From UBA9676 sp963837105 (GTDB lineage Bacteria > Actinomycetota > Actinomycetes > Streptosporangiales > Streptosporangiaceae): a stretch of DNA of 64,000 nucleotides. The stretch is taken from contig CAWIMG010000017.1 of the NCBI GenBank assembly GCA_963837105.1, positions 124,001 to 188,000 on the forward strand, read 5' to 3'. A program made the position numbers and the translations under genes. Positions 8,307 to 18,731 of the stretch are shown here, piece after piece. Under the pieces are notes generated by a model. It had not been told where the DNA came from. It saw nothing but the letters and a program-made list of their open reading frames with translations, and made no database searches. How positions within the stretch are numbered: the stretch's first letter is position 1; the number at the start of each line of letters is the position of its first letter.

Positions 8307-11300
8307 ATGCGCGGCCTCCCTGGGTCGTTTGTCACCCGCCGGATGCGGTCGTCGTGGCTGCTGCTGGCCGGTGTCGCGGTCACCGTCCTGATCACAGCCA
8401 CGCTCACCGCCGCCCTGGCCAGCTTCGGGTCGGGAGGGCTGCCACTGGCCGTGCACCAGCAACTGGACCGGTCCGCGGCGGTGTCCATCGTGATCAGTGG
8501 CCAGGTGAACGCCGCCACGGCGGCGGTCGGCACCCGCGCCGTGCGCACGTCGATGCGTCACGTCCTGCGGGACGTCCCCTACCAGCTCGACCAGGCGCTG
8601 TGGTCTGACCCGCTCGGGCTGCCAGCGCCACGCGGCAGCCGGACGGTCCCGCTGGTGGAGGCGGCCGCGGGCGGGCGGATCGAAAGCCAACGCCACCCTG
8701 GTCGCCGGGACCTGGCCCGGCCGGCCCGCCTCGCGCGGCCCGGTCAGCGCGGCATTGCCGGTCACCGCCGCCACGTCAGCTCCGGCTGGCGCCGGGGGCC
8801 GTGCTCGTGCTGCGCGACCGGGACACCGGGCGGCGGATCCGGGTCCGGATCACCGGGCTGTTCGCGCTGCGCGATCCGGCGGCCCGCTACTGGGGCATCG
8901 ACCTGGTCGGCAGATCGGGCGTCAGCGTCCAGCCGCCGTACCTCACCTACGGCCCGCTGGTGGTGAGCCCGGCCGCGTTCGGCCCGGGCGGGCTGGCCGT
9001 CGGCGGCGTGTCCTGGGTGGTCCTGCCCGACAGCGCACGGCTCACCGGCACCGGCCTCCCGGCACTGGCGGCCCGGATCACGGCGGCCGGGTCCTACCTG
9101 CAGAGTGCCAGCCGGTTCGGCGGGCTGCAGGTCAGCACCGGCCTGCCGGCCCTGCTGGCCGGGCTCGGGCACAACCTGGTGGTGGCCAGATCGCTGCTCG
9201 CCCTGGGCATTGTGCAGCTGCTGCTGCTGGCAGCGGCCGCGCTGGCACTGGCCGCCCGGCTGCTGGCCAGTCACCGGGACGGGGAGAGCGCCCTGCTCAG
9301 CGCCCGGGGCGCGGCCCGCTGGCAGCTGGCCCGGCCCGCGGCGGCGGAGGCTGTCTTGCTCGGCGTGCTGGCCGCGGCCGCCGGGGCGCTGCTCGGCGGG
9401 TGGCTGGCGCGGCGGCTGATGTCCGGCACCGGCCTGCCGGCTGCCGGCGGCCCGGCCGCCGCGCCCCTGGTGCCGGCCGCCGCCTGGTGGGCGGCGGGGG
9501 CGGTGCTCGCACTGAGCACGGCGATCCTGCTCTGGCCATCGCTGCGGCCACCCGCCCCTGGCGCGGCCAGCGCCCGTGGGGGGCGGCCCGCGCGGCTCGC
9601 CGGGATCGTCCAGGCGGGCGGCGATATCGCCCTGCTCGCGCTGGCCGTGATCGCGGTGGTTGAGCTGCGCTCATATTCCGCGGTCGCGCATTCCGGGACC
9701 GGCGGCCTGGGCGTCGATCCGGTCCCGGTGCTGGCGCCAGCGCTGGCGCTGGCCGGGCTCACGCTCGTGCCGCTCCGCCTGCTGCCCGCACTCGCCCGCG
9801 CCATCGACGGCCTGATCGGGCGGACCAGGCGGCTTGGCGCGGCACTGGCCGGCTGGGAGATCAGCAGGCGGCCGGTCCGGCAGAGCGGCCCGGTGCTGCT
9901 GGTTATCCTCGCGGTCGGCACCGGATCGCTGGCGATCGCGCAGTACCAGAGCTGGCACCGCTCGGTGCAGGACCAGGCCTCGTTCACCGCCGGTGCGGAC
10001 GTCCGGGTGGACACGCTGACGCCGCTGCCGCTGGCCAGTTCGGGCACGATCGCCCGGGCACCGGGAGTGATCGCGGCTATGCCGGTGGCGGCCGGGGTGA
10101 CCGGCGCCGGCGAGCAGGTCATCGGCCTGGACGCACGGCAGGCCGCGGCCACCGTGCTGCTGCGCCCGGACCTGTCGCCGCTGCCAGCACCCCGGCTGTG
10201 GCGGCTGATCACTCCGCGATGGCAGGCCCCGGGCATGGCGCTGCCCGGCCGTCCGGCCTGGCTGCGGATCACCGCCAGCCTGGCTTCCGGTGCGGCTGGG
10301 AGCCTGGGCACGGCCGTGGCCACCGTCGCCGTCCAGGATGCCGACGGTGCCGTCTACACCGTGCCGGCTGGCCTGCTGCCCGCCGACGGGCAGCGCCATC
10401 CGCTGCTGGCGGTGCTGTCACCGGGCCGGCGTGCCGCCTATCCGCTCCGGCTGCTCGGCCTCTCGCTGACCTACACCCTGCCCCCGTTCAAGCGTGCCGC
10501 CCGCCCAGCCAGGATTGCCGCCCATCCGGCCACCCTGGTCATCCACACGCTGGCGACAGGCCCGGCCGGGCGGGGGCCCGGTGCCGTGCCCGGTGCCGCA
10601 GCAGGGCGGCCGGTGGGCAGCGTATTCGCTGGCGGCAGCGTGCTGGCGTCCTGGCGGCCAGCAACGGCATCCCCCGAGCTCGGCATCCTCCCGCCCCCGC
10701 CGCCGGGCGCCGGGTCGCCGACTAGTGGCTCGTCACCGGCCGTGCAGGGTTGGCGGGCGGCCGCGTCCGGCGGGCGGGTGCTGAGCTTCCAGCCGGGCCA
10801 GGCCCCCCCGCCCAGCGTGCTGGCCTTCGCCGGGGTGGCCCCGGCCTCCGTGGCCGGCGTCCTGACCGTGACCGTGCCCGCCCCCGCCCGGGTGATACCG
10901 GGTATCGCCACCCAGGCGTTCCTGCGGGAAAGCCATGTCAGTACCGGAGCCATCGTGCCGGTCACCGTGGGCGGGATGAGCATCCCGGTCCGGATCATGG
11001 CGGCGGTCAGCCAGTTCCCGACCGTGGCCGGCCCGGTCCTCATCGTCGATCAGGCGGCCCTGCAGGACCTGCTGGCCAGCCAGTGGCAGCCACCGGTGCC
11101 GGTCGGGCAGTGGTGGCTGCACACCGCCGCCAATGCCGTGCCCGCCGGGCTGCCCCGCGGCGCGGCGGTAACCGTCCGCAGCCAGGAGGTGGCGGCTGGG
11201 CTGGGCAACCGGCTGTCCGCGGTGCCCGAGCAGGCGGCCCTGGCCATCGCGGTGGCGGCGGCACTGCTGGCCGCGGTGGGGTTCTCGGTGAGCGTCATGG

Positions 11301-11644
11301 CCAGCCTGCGAGCCCGGCGGGTGCAGAACGCGGTGCTGGCGGCGCTTGGCGTCAACCGGGCTGGGCAGGCCGGGCAGCTGTGCCTGGAGCAGTTGCTGCT
11401 CAGCCTGCCCGCTGCGGCGGCCGGGCTGCTGGCCGGCGCCGTTCTCGCCCACCTGCTGGTCCCGGCGGTGACGCTCACCGCCGCGGCCACCACCCCGGTC
11501 CCGCCGGTACTGGTCGAGTTCAGCTGGCGCTGGTCGGTGGCGCTCGCCCTGGCGGTCGCGGTCATCCCGGTCGCGCTGGCCGCGGCCACCATTGTCTACC
11601 GGCCCGACCCCGCCGCCCGGCTGCGCGCGGCGCAGGCAGCATGA
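8307..11644 (+). pseudogene. FtsX-like ABC transporter permease with two apparent frameshifts
   Basis: A strong ribosome site (ggagggaggcag) and ATG at 8307 start a permease whose product, if read through, would be about 1,110 residues. The first frame runs to about 8680 (TRRMRSSWLL membrane anchor, then extracytoplasmic domain). Homology then continues one frame on (ANATLVAGTWPGRPASRG) until about 8780, and one more frame on (LRLAPGAVLVLRDRDTG) to the end at 11644. Later parts hold FtsX/MacB-type helices near residues 300-330, 440-470 and at the C-terminus. The two shifts occur within about 100 bases. They are either real inactivating indels or sequencing errors. The stop overlaps the ATG of the second permease (ATGA). 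Confidence 0.75.
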
Positions 11645-13847
11645 GCGGGCCGGGGCGGCGGGCCGGAGCCGCCTGGAAGGTGCTCACCGGCACGGGCACC
11701 GCCGCCAGCGTCGGGCTGGGGCTGCTGGTCTTCGTGTGCGTGCTGGTCGCGGTGGCGGCTCCCCGGCAGAGCCTGGGCCTGCGCACCCGCGCCTTGCAGC
11801 ACTCCTTCGCGGCGGTGCCCGCGCTGGCCACCTCGGTGCTGGGAACCGTTGACTACCGGCTTTCGTGGGCGGGCCGGAGCTGGCCGCACTGCAGCAATTG
11901 TTCAATCACGGGGAGATCCAGCTGTACTGGGACTTCCCGCTCGGCCTGACCCGGGTGACCGCATCCCAGGCCGTGGCCCTGGAGGGCCAGCTCAGCAGCG
12001 TGAACATCCGGTCTGGCGAGGTGTTTGTGGGCCCCTACTCGCAGCCCACGAGCATTGTCCTGGGCTCGGGCCTGGCCCCGGAGCTGGCCGCCTTCGTGCA
12101 GCAGGACCGGGCCATCGGCCGGGTGCTGAGCCTGCTGTCGGTCAGCCTGGCCGTGGTCGGCGCGGTGGTGATCGTCCTCGCCGCCCGGCTGCTGGCCGAG
12201 CACCGGCGGGACGAGTTCGCGGTGATGCGGGCCCGGGGCGCGTCACGGCGGCAGGTGGCCCGGCTGGCGCTGCGGGCCGGCCTGGTGGTCGCGGTGCCCG
12301 CCGCGGCCGCGGGCGCCGCGCTCGCGGTCGCTCTGACGCCTGGTGACAGCGACCCGCTCGGATGGTGGCTGGCCGGCCTGATCTTGCTCGTGGCGCTGGC
12401 CTGGCCGGCCCTGCTGGCGTTCCGCAGCCGGGCCCTGGGCGGTGCTGGCCGCCGCCGGCCGGACGCCGGGACCAGCCGCCGGGATGCCGCCCGGCGGCTG
12501 GTGGCCGAGGTCACCCTGATCGTGGCCGCGGTGGGCGGACTGGTGGTGCTGACCCGCCAGGGCCTGTCCGCCAGCGGACACGGTGACCTGTACCTCAGCG
12601 CGCTGCCGGTGCTGGTCGCGATCCCGGCCGCGATTGTCATCATGCGGTGCTACCCGCTGGTGATCCGGCTACTGCTGCGGCTGGCCGGGCGCCGGCCCGG
12701 CGTGACCGCCTTCGTGGGCCTGGCACGGGCCGCCCGTACCCCGGCTAGCGCCGTCCTGCCCGCGTTCGCCCTGGTCCTCAGCCTGGCGGTGGTGGCGTTC
12801 GGGGCGATGGTGAACGCCGCCGTGGCCCGCAGCGAAGTCGCCGCCTCCTGGCAGCGGACGGGGGCGGACGCAGTGATCGACGCCTCCGGCTCGCCCAGCC
12901 AGCTGACCCCGGCGGTGCTGCGGCGGATCCGCGCCGTGCCGGGGGTAGTGCGGACCGCCGGCGTGTTCGTAACCGCCGGCGTCCTGCCCAGCGGCCAGGT
13001 GCTGGGGGTCGCGGTGGTGAACCCGGCCAATTACGCCGCCCTGACCGCCACCACCCCGCTGCCCGCCTTCCCGGCGGCCGAGCTGGCCCGGCCCCGCCGT
13101 CCCGGAACCGCCGTGCCCGTGCTGGGGTCGGGCTTCGCCACCGCCCTGACGGGCCGTGGCGCCGCGGTACTGTCTATCGGCCCGAGCAAGCTCACGATCC
13201 GGATCGTGGCGGCGACGCCCAGCATCCCCGGCACCAGCGGCGCGTATATCGTGCTGCCCGCCTGGGCGCTGCGCCCGCCCCTGCCCACTCCCACCACCCT
13301 GCTGGTAACCGGCCCCCGTCTAGACGGCCAGGCCCTGCTGGCTGCCGTCCGGCCCGCCCTGCCCGGTGCCATCGTGACCTTGCGCTCCCAGGTCCTGGCC
13401 AGCCTCACCGGGGCACCGCTGCCGCACGGCGCGCATACCGCATTCGCCGAGGGGGCGGCCGCGGCCGCCGGCTTCAGCTTGCTGATCCTGCTGATCACCC
13501 TGCTGCTCAGTGCGCGCTCGCGCGAGTTCACGCTGGCCCGGCTGCGGGTCATGGGCCTGGGCCAGGGCCAGGCCCGCTGGCTGGCTGCGGTCGAGACGCT
13601 GCCGCAGGTCCTGGCGGCGGTGGTGGGCGGCGTGCTGTCGGCCTGGGTGCTGGCGCTGCTGGTCGGCCCGGCCATCGATCTGTCCGCCTTCACCAGCGGC
13701 GCGGGCGGGGTGCCCATCCGGGTGGAGCCGCTGGCGCTGGCGGTCACGGCCGCGGCGCTGCTGGTGCTGGCCCTGGTCGCGCTGGCCGGCCAGGTGATGG
13801 TCGCGGACCGGCGCGGCCGGGCCCGCGCCCTGCGGGTGGCCGAGTGA
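11641..13847 (+). pseudogene. Second FtsX-like ABC permease with one apparent frameshift
   Basis: Translation coupled to the upstream permease would start at ATG 11641 (PGRRAGAAWKVLTGTG, then a first membrane helix). Reading breaks near 11,875, where the frame changes from RLSWAG to the downstream frame PELAALQQLFNHGEIQLYWD, which then stays open to 13847. Corrected length would be about 735 residues. It has membrane helices at about 20-45, four near 90-230 and the FtsX core ARGASRRQVARLALRAG. A second FtsX block lies at the C-terminus (LARLRVMGLGQGQARWL). One missing base would explain the break. Partner ATPases follow directly. Confidence 0.75.
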
Positions 13848-13914
13848 TGACCGGGCCGCCGGCCGCGTGCGGGCGGCAGGCAGCGGGCAGCCTGAGAAGA
13901 GGGAGGCGGTAGCG

Positions 13915-14898
13915 ATGACGGGTAGGGCCGCCGCTGGGCCCGGGCCCAGCCTGGCCGAGCTCGGGGCGCAGGCACAACGGGAACGCGCCGCCTATGGCCA
14001 GGACGCGCTGGTCGTCTGCGACCGGGTGGTCCGCATCTACGCCGGGGACGGCATCGAGGTGCAGGCGCTGCAGGGCCTCGACCTGCTCATCGCCCCCGGC
14101 GAGCTGACCGCACTGGTGGGCGCTTCTGGCAGCGGGAAGTCCACGCTGATGAACATCCTGGCCGGGCTCGACACCCCGACCGCGGGCACGGTCCGGGTCG
14201 CGGGACAGGACCTGGGCGCGATGTCGGCCCGCGACCGGCTGGCGTACCGGCGGCGGGAGGTGGGTTTCGTCTGGCAGCAGGCCTCGCGGAACCTGCTCCC
14301 CTATCTGACCGCCCGGCAGAATGTGCTGATGCCGATGCGGTTCAGCCGGATGGGCCGCCGGGCCGGCGCGCGCCGGGCAGCAGAGCTGCTGGGCACGCTC
14401 GGGGTGGCGCACTGCGCGGACCGGGTGCCCGAGCGCATGTCCGGCGGCGAGCAGCAGCGCGCGGCCGTCGCCGTGGCCCTGGCGAACCAGCCGAAGCTGC
14501 TGCTGGCCGACGAGCCGACCGGGGAGCTGGATCGGGCCACCGCCACGGAGGTGTTCGCTGCCCTGCAAACGGCCAACGATGCGCTCGCCGCGACCGTGCT
14601 GGTCGTGACCCACGACCCGGCCGTGTCCTCGCAGGTCCGGCGCACGATTGCGATCCGGGACGGCCGGACGAGCACGGAGATCCTCCGCCGTGCCGCCGCC
14701 GACGGGCAGGGGAACACCACTCATCACGCGGTCGAGTACGCCGTGCTCGACCGCGCCGGCCGGGTCCAGTTGCCACGCGGGATGACCGACCGGCTGGGCA
14801 TGGCCGACCGGGTCCGGCTGGCGGAGGAGCCGGATCACATCGGGGTCTGGCCAGACCGTCCCGCCGATCCGGCGGCCGGGCAGGAGGATGGCCGATGA
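13915..14898 (+). CDS. ABC transporter ATP-binding protein (LolD/MacB type) with C-terminal extension
   Basis: This 327-residue ATPase starts at ATG 13915 behind a GA-rich ribosome site (gaagagggaggcgg). Walker A is GASGSGKST at residues 69-77. The Q-loop region VWQQASRNLLPYL, signature MSGGEQQR, Walker B LLLADEPTGELD and switch VVTHD follow in order. About 75 residues trail the ATPase core and contain EYAVLDRAGRVQLPRGMTDRLG, which resembles a small swapped-hairpin (AbrB-like) segment that I know from related actinobacterial exporters. It presumably energises the two FtsX permeases upstream, in export of a lipid, peptide or envelope component. Confidence 0.85.
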   Translation: MTGRAAAGPGPSLAELGAQAQRERAAYGQDALVVCDRVVRIYAGDGIEVQALQGLDLLIAPGELTALVGASGSGKSTLMNILAGLDTPTAGTVRVAGQDLGAMSARDRLAYRRREVGFVWQQASRNLLPYLTARQNVLMPMRFSRMGRRAGARRAAELLGTLGVAHCADRVPERMSGGEQQRAAVAVALANQPKLLLADEPTGELDRATATEVFAALQTANDALAATVLVVTHDPAVSSQVRRTIAIRDGRTSTEILRRAAADGQGNTTHHAVEYAVLDRAGRVQLPRGMTDRLGMADRVRLAEEPDHIGVWPDRPADPAAGQEDGR

Positions 14899-15647
14899 CC
14901 GCCGGCCAGCCGCCGGACGGCACCGGCCGGGCGAGCGTGCCGGTGCTGCCAGAGCCAGCTGGCGGCCGGACCGCGGCCATGGTCGACGCCCGCGAGGTGT
15001 CCCGGACCTTCGGCCACGGCGACATAGCGGTGCCCGCGCTGCGCGGAGTCTCCTTCACCGTGGCGCAAGGCCAGCTGGCCGCGGTCGTCGGGCGGTCAGG
15101 GTCGGGCAAGACCACCTTGCTGAACATCGTCGGCGGGCTCGACCTCCCCACCGCGGGCACGGTGACCGTGGCCGGGCGGGAGGTCTCCGGGATGTCCGAG
15201 CGGGAACGGACCGTGCTGCGCCGCACCGACATCGCCTTCATCTTCCAGTCGTTCGGGCTGATCCCGATGCTGTCCGCGGCGGAGAACGTGGGAATCCCGC
15301 TGCGCATCACCGGCACCAGCCGGCGCGAGCGGGACGAGCGGGTCACCCTCATGCTCGCCCTGGTCGGCCTGGCCGATGCCGCCCAGCAGCGCCCCAACGA
15401 GCTCTCCGGCGGGCAGCAGCAGCGGGTGGCCATCGCCCGCGCCCTGGCCGGCCGGCCCCGGCTGCTGATCGCCGATGAGCCCACCGGGCAGCTGGACTCG
15501 GAAACCGGCCAGCAGATCATGCGACTGCTGCAGGCGGTGGTGCGGGCCGAGGGCGTCACCGCGCTGGTCGCCACCCACGACGAGCGGCTGATGGACCTCG
15601 CCGACACCGTGCTGCCGCTCGACGACGGGGCGCTGGCACCAGCATGA
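14895..15647 (+). CDS. ABC transporter ATP-binding protein (LolD/MacB type)
   Basis: The ATG at 14895 overlaps the upstream stop (ATGA). The 250-residue product has Walker A GRSGSGKTT near residue 72, Q-loop FIFQSFGLIPMLSAAENV, signature LSGGQQQRVAIARAL, Walker B LLIADEPTGQLD and switch VATHDERLMDLAD. It is a second ATPase for the FtsX-type exporter, so the operon encodes two permeases and two distinct ATPases, probably a heterodimeric motor. Both ATPases appear intact while both permeases carry apparent frameshifts. Confidence 0.88.
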   Translation: MTAGQPPDGTGRASVPVLPEPAGGRTAAMVDAREVSRTFGHGDIAVPALRGVSFTVAQGQLAAVVGRSGSGKTTLLNIVGGLDLPTAGTVTVAGREVSGMSERERTVLRRTDIAFIFQSFGLIPMLSAAENVGIPLRITGTSRRERDERVTLMLALVGLADAAQQRPNELSGGQQQRVAIARALAGRPRLLIADEPTGQLDSETGQQIMRLLQAVVRAEGVTALVATHDERLMDLADTVLPLDDGALAPA

Positions 15648-15712
15648 GCCTAAGGCTGACAGGGAGCCGATCCGGGCGCGCCGGAAGCGCACCCTGAGCG
15701 GGCAGGTGAGCC

Positions 15713-16543
15713 ATGCAAGCCGAGCCGCCGCTGAGTGAGACCGCGCACCGGGCCGCGCGCACTTACGGGGCCGCGGCCGATCATTACACCCTGGCTACCC
15801 TGAGTTTCTGGGACCGGTTCGGGTCCGCGACCGTGTCGCGGCTGCCGCTGGCGGCCGGCGATGCGGTGCTCGATCTGTGCTGTGGCGCCGGGGCGTCGGC
15901 GATCCCGGCCGCCCGCACGGTCGGGCCGGCCGGGCGGGTGCTGGGTATCGACGTGGCCGAGCCGCTGCTGGCACTGGCCCGGGCCAGAGCCGCCCGAGAG
16001 GGCCTGACCCAGGCCGGGTTCCGGCACTGTGATGCCACCCGGACCGAGTTGCCCGGCGCCAGCTTCGACGCGGTTATCTGCGTTTTCGGCGTGTTCTTCG
16101 CGGCGGATATGTCAGCGTTCGTGGCCGAGATGTGGCGCCTGGTCCGGCCCGGCGGCATGCTGGCGCTGACCACCTGGGGGCCGGGCCTGTTCGAGCCCGC
16201 CAATAGCCATTTCTGGCGGTGCGTAGGTGAGGTGAAGCCGTCTTCGTTCAAGGGGTTCAACCCGTGGGACAAGATCACGACCCCTGCTGCACTCGGCAGC
16301 CTGTTCGCTCAGGCCGGGGTGCCCAGCCCGGCACTGGAAGCCAGCGCCGGCCGCCATCAGCTGCCGCACCCGGACCGGTTCTGGGACATCGTGCTTGGCT
16401 CCGGCTACCGGGCCACCATCAGCGCCCTCACCCCGGGCCAGCGTGACCTGGTGCGCACCCGCCTGCTGGCCGAACTGCGCGCGCAGCAGATCACCGAGTT
16501 GCGGACGGATGTCCTGTTCGGGACGGCAGCACGGCCCAGCTAG
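15713..16543 (+). CDS. Class I SAM-dependent methyltransferase (UbiE-like)
   Basis: This 276-residue methyltransferase shows motif I VLDLCCGAGASA at about residues 48-59, motif II VLGIDVAEPLLALA, motif IV SFDAVICVFGVFF and motif VI LVRPGGMLALTTWG. The N-terminal ARTYGAAADHYTL region is typical of small-molecule methyltransferases of the UbiE/COQ5 type. It starts at ATG 15713, 65 bases after the ABC operon, and ends by overlapping the stop of the convergent anti-sigma gene by three bases. The substrate is unknown. Confidence 0.8.
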   Translation: MQAEPPLSETAHRAARTYGAAADHYTLATLSFWDRFGSATVSRLPLAAGDAVLDLCCGAGASAIPAARTVGPAGRVLGIDVAEPLLALARARAAREGLTQAGFRHCDATRTELPGASFDAVICVFGVFFAADMSAFVAEMWRLVRPGGMLALTTWGPGLFEPANSHFWRCVGEVKPSSFKGFNPWDKITTPAALGSLFAQAGVPSPALEASAGRHQLPHPDRFWDIVLGSGYRATISALTPGQRDLVRTRLLAELRAQQITELRTDVLFGTAARPS

Positions 16544-17319
16544 AGCGCGACCACGAAGATCATCGCCGAGGTCGGCCGGACCGACCCGCCAGCGGGTTCC
16601 ACGGTCAGGCCCAGCCGGTCCCCCGGGCGCAGGCCGGCTGCGAGCACCGGGCCGGTCATGCCATGCCGGGGCATCGGCAGCAGCCCCGCCATGCGGTCCT
16701 GGCCCTGGCCCATCAGCCACAGTTCATAGCACTCCGAGGCTGGCAAGGCCCGCAGCCCGGCTGCGGCGAAGACGAGCAGGTGCGCGCGGCTGGACATGAC
16801 CACGGTGGCACTGCCGCCGGTCCGGACTGGCGCGCTGATGATGGCCGCGTCGGGTGCGGTGAGGACGCTGGCGATCGGCGAGCCGGGTGGCGGCTGGCCC
16901 GCTGACGGCAGGCGTGCCACCCCGCCGACCCAGGCGGCCATGGCCGCCAGCAGCAGGACCCCGGCCAGCCCCGCCACCAGCCGGAGGCGCGCGGCCACCG
17001 CTATCCGCCAGCCCGCCCGGGTGCGCCCCGGCGCGGCGACGCCCGGCCAGCCCAGCCGCGGTATGGCTGGGCTGGCCTTCGCCGGCGGCAACTGCCGGGT
17101 ACGCGCTGCCTCGGCCAGCACCCGCTCCCTGACCGTGGCCGGCGGCGGTCCCGCGGCCGCGGCCGCCAGCCGGGCAGTGGTCTCGCGCATGCCGCCCACC
17201 TCTCGCGTGCACTCCTGGCAGCGGGCCAGATGACGCTCGAACCTGGCCCGGTCTTGGCGGCCGAGGGCGTCGGTGGTGTAGGCACCTGCCAGGGTGTGCG
17301 GTTCCGGGCGGCGCCTCAC
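16540..17319 (-). CDS. rskA: Zinc-dependent anti-sigma factor, RskA-like
   Basis: I take the GTG at 17319 as start because it overlaps the stop of the sigma gene (GTGA), giving 259 residues; a TTG at 17337 would add six. The N-terminal anti-sigma domain has the ZAS motif H30-x3-C34-x2-C37 (ERHLARCQEC). One membrane helix follows at about residues 115-138 (LVAGLAGVLLLAAMAAWV). An extracytoplasmic RskA domain follows, with SECYELWLMGQG and LGLTVEPAGGS. In mycobacteria RskA holds SigK at the membrane and is cut by regulated proteolysis. The translational coupling to the sigma gene supports the same pairing here. The gene symbol rests on domain order and neighbours. Confidence 0.85.
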   Translation of the reverse strand: MRRRPEPHTLAGAYTTDALGRQDRARFERHLARCQECTREVGGMRETTARLAAAAAGPPPATVRERVLAEAARTRQLPPAKASPAIPRLGWPGVAAPGRTRAGWRIAVAARLRLVAGLAGVLLLAAMAAWVGGVARLPSAGQPPPGSPIASVLTAPDAAIISAPVRTGGSATVVMSSRAHLLVFAAAGLRALPASECYELWLMGQGQDRMAGLLPMPRHGMTGPVLAAGLRPGDRLGLTVEPAGGSVRPTSAMIFVVAL

Positions 17320-17930
17320 CGGGTCACCTCCAGGCAATCTCGCAGCCGGATGAGGCCATCCCGCATCCGGGTGTTCACCGTCCCGGCTGGCACCCCGAGC
17401 AGGGTGGCGACCTCCCGGTAGGTGTAACCGCCGTAGTAGGCGAGGGTGACCGCCTGGCGCTGCAGTTCGGTGAGTGTGCCGAGGCAGCGCCGGACCCGCT
17501 CGCGGTCGAGGTTGTCCTGCACGGTCTCGGCGACGTCGTCGTAGGCGACCTGGGCGGTCGCGGCCCGGCGGTTGCGCTCCGCCGACCGCTGCTCGGACCG
17601 GACCCGGTCAACCGCCCGGCGGTGCGCGATGGTGATGATCCACGCCATGGCGCTGCCCTTGCCCGGATCGAAGCGGGTCGCGGCCCGCCAGACCTCGACC
17701 AGGACCTCCTGGGTGACCTCCTCCGACAGTGACGGGTCACGCACCACACTGCGGACGGTGCCAAACACCGGTGCCGCCACCTGGTCGTAGACGGCTTCGA
17801 ACGCAGCCTGGTCACCGCGGGCGACCCGGGCCATCAGGCCTGCCAGCCCGGTGCTGGGCACGGTCGCGGCACCCGCGCCGGCGGCGGCTGGCGCACCGGC
17901 CCGGCCCGGCCCACTCGTCATGTTCTTCAT
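17316..17930 (-). CDS. sigK: ECF RNA polymerase sigma factor, SigK-like
   Basis: This 204-residue protein has sigma region 2 at about residues 38-105 (AFEAVYDQVAAPVFGTV, EEVTQEVLVEVW, MAWIITIAHRRAVDRVR) and region 4 at about 145-200 (LGTLTELQRQAVTLAYYGGYTYREVATLLGVP split across the helix-turn-helix). The region 2 and 4 wording matches the ECF19/SigK-type sigma factors of actinobacteria. The anti-sigma gene follows immediately, and a fasciclin lipoprotein gene lies divergently. This is the same trio as sigK, rskA and mpt70/mpt83 in Mycobacterium tuberculosis, although the gene arrangement differs. The N-terminal 25 residues are low-complexity, so the start could be a few codons later. Confidence 0.85.
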   Translation of the reverse strand: MKNMTSGPGRAGAPAAAGAGAATVPSTGLAGLMARVARGDQAAFEAVYDQVAAPVFGTVRSVVRDPSLSEEVTQEVLVEVWRAATRFDPGKGSAMAWIITIAHRRAVDRVRSEQRSAERNRRAATAQVAYDDVAETVQDNLDRERVRRCLGTLTELQRQAVTLAYYGGYTYREVATLLGVPAGTVNTRMRDGLIRLRDCLEVTR

Positions 17931-17981
17931 TCGTTGCCAGGCCCGCCCTGTCTTGGTCCGGCGCGGCGGGCTGTGCCCGGA

Positions 17982-18009
17982 CCAATAGCCGGCGGCTCCG
18001 GCTCCGAAT
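17982..18009 (+). promoter_or_regulatory. Candidate SigK-type promoter upstream of the fasciclin gene
   Basis: CCAATA at 17982-17987 and CCGAAT at 18004-18009 are separated by 16 bases. As I recall, mycobacterial SigK promoters have the form CCATCC-N16/17-CCGAAT, so the -10 hexamer matches fully and the -35 matches in its first three bases. The element lies 53 bases ahead of the fasciclin start codon, a plausible leader. The -35 match is weak, so this is a suggestion only. Confidence 0.4.
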
Positions 18010-18061
18010 CCCGGAGGTGAAAGCTCAGCCCTGATCAGACAGCCAGGAACAAGGAGAAACG

Positions 18062-18706
18062 ATGCGAACTGATGCTGCCGCTGGCGGCCGGCGGACCCGC
18101 GCGATAGCCGGGCTGGCCGGGGTGCTGGCGCTGCTGGCCGCCGGCTGCGGGAGCGGCACCTCCCCAGCGCCGGATGCCACCATGGCCCATCACCCCATGT
18201 CCTCGCATTCGGCCGGAGCGCCTGCCAGCGCCACGGCCGCGTTCGGGCCAGACTGCGCGATGGTGCCCGCCACTGGCATGGGCAGCTTGCACAGTATGAG
18301 CATGGATCCGGTGGTCACCGCCGCGGCGCACAACCCGCTGCTCACCACTTTCGCCGCCGACGTCAAGACCTCAGGGCTGACCGGCGACCTCAACTCGATG
18401 CACGCCGTCACCGTCTTCGCGCCGGCCAACAGCGCTTTCAGCAAGCTCCCGGCCGGGCAGATGGCCATGCTCCACAGCACCGCGGAGCTGGCCCGGATCC
18501 TCAAGTACCACGTTGTCAGCGGCCGGGTGACCCCGGCGGAACTAGCCAGCGGGATGGCGCTCACTACCCTGTCCGGCGGCACGCTGAAGGGGGCGAAGAT
18601 GGGCTCGGTCTATGAGGTCAATGGTGCCGATGTGATCTGTGGCGGCATCCAGACCGCGAACGCTACCGTGTACGTGATCAACAAGGTGCTCACCCCCGGG
18701 CACTGA
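18062..18706 (+). CDS. Fasciclin-domain lipoprotein (MPT70/MPT83-like)
   Basis: This 214-residue protein has a lipoprotein signal peptide with lipobox LAAGC (Cys29). A His/Met-rich spacer (HHPMSSHSAG and MGSLHSMSMDP) follows, then one fasciclin (FAS1) domain from about residue 80 to the end. The FAS1 domain carries the H1 motif VTVFAPANSAFSKLP, the YHVVSGR H2 motif and C-terminal TVYVINKVLTP. A clear ribosome site (aaggaga) precedes ATG 18062. In mycobacteria the equivalent secreted or lipidated FAS1 proteins MPT70 and MPT83 are the main SigK targets. Its position divergent to sigK/rskA fits that regulon. Probable surface adhesion or envelope role. Confidence 0.88.
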   Translation: MRTDAAAGGRRTRAIAGLAGVLALLAAGCGSGTSPAPDATMAHHPMSSHSAGAPASATAAFGPDCAMVPATGMGSLHSMSMDPVVTAAAHNPLLTTFAADVKTSGLTGDLNSMHAVTVFAPANSAFSKLPAGQMAMLHSTAELARILKYHVVSGRVTPAELASGMALTTLSGGTLKGAKMGSVYEVNGADVICGGIQTANATVYVINKVLTPGH

Positions 18707-18731
18707 TCCTGGCTCGGGCCGGGACCTGCAA

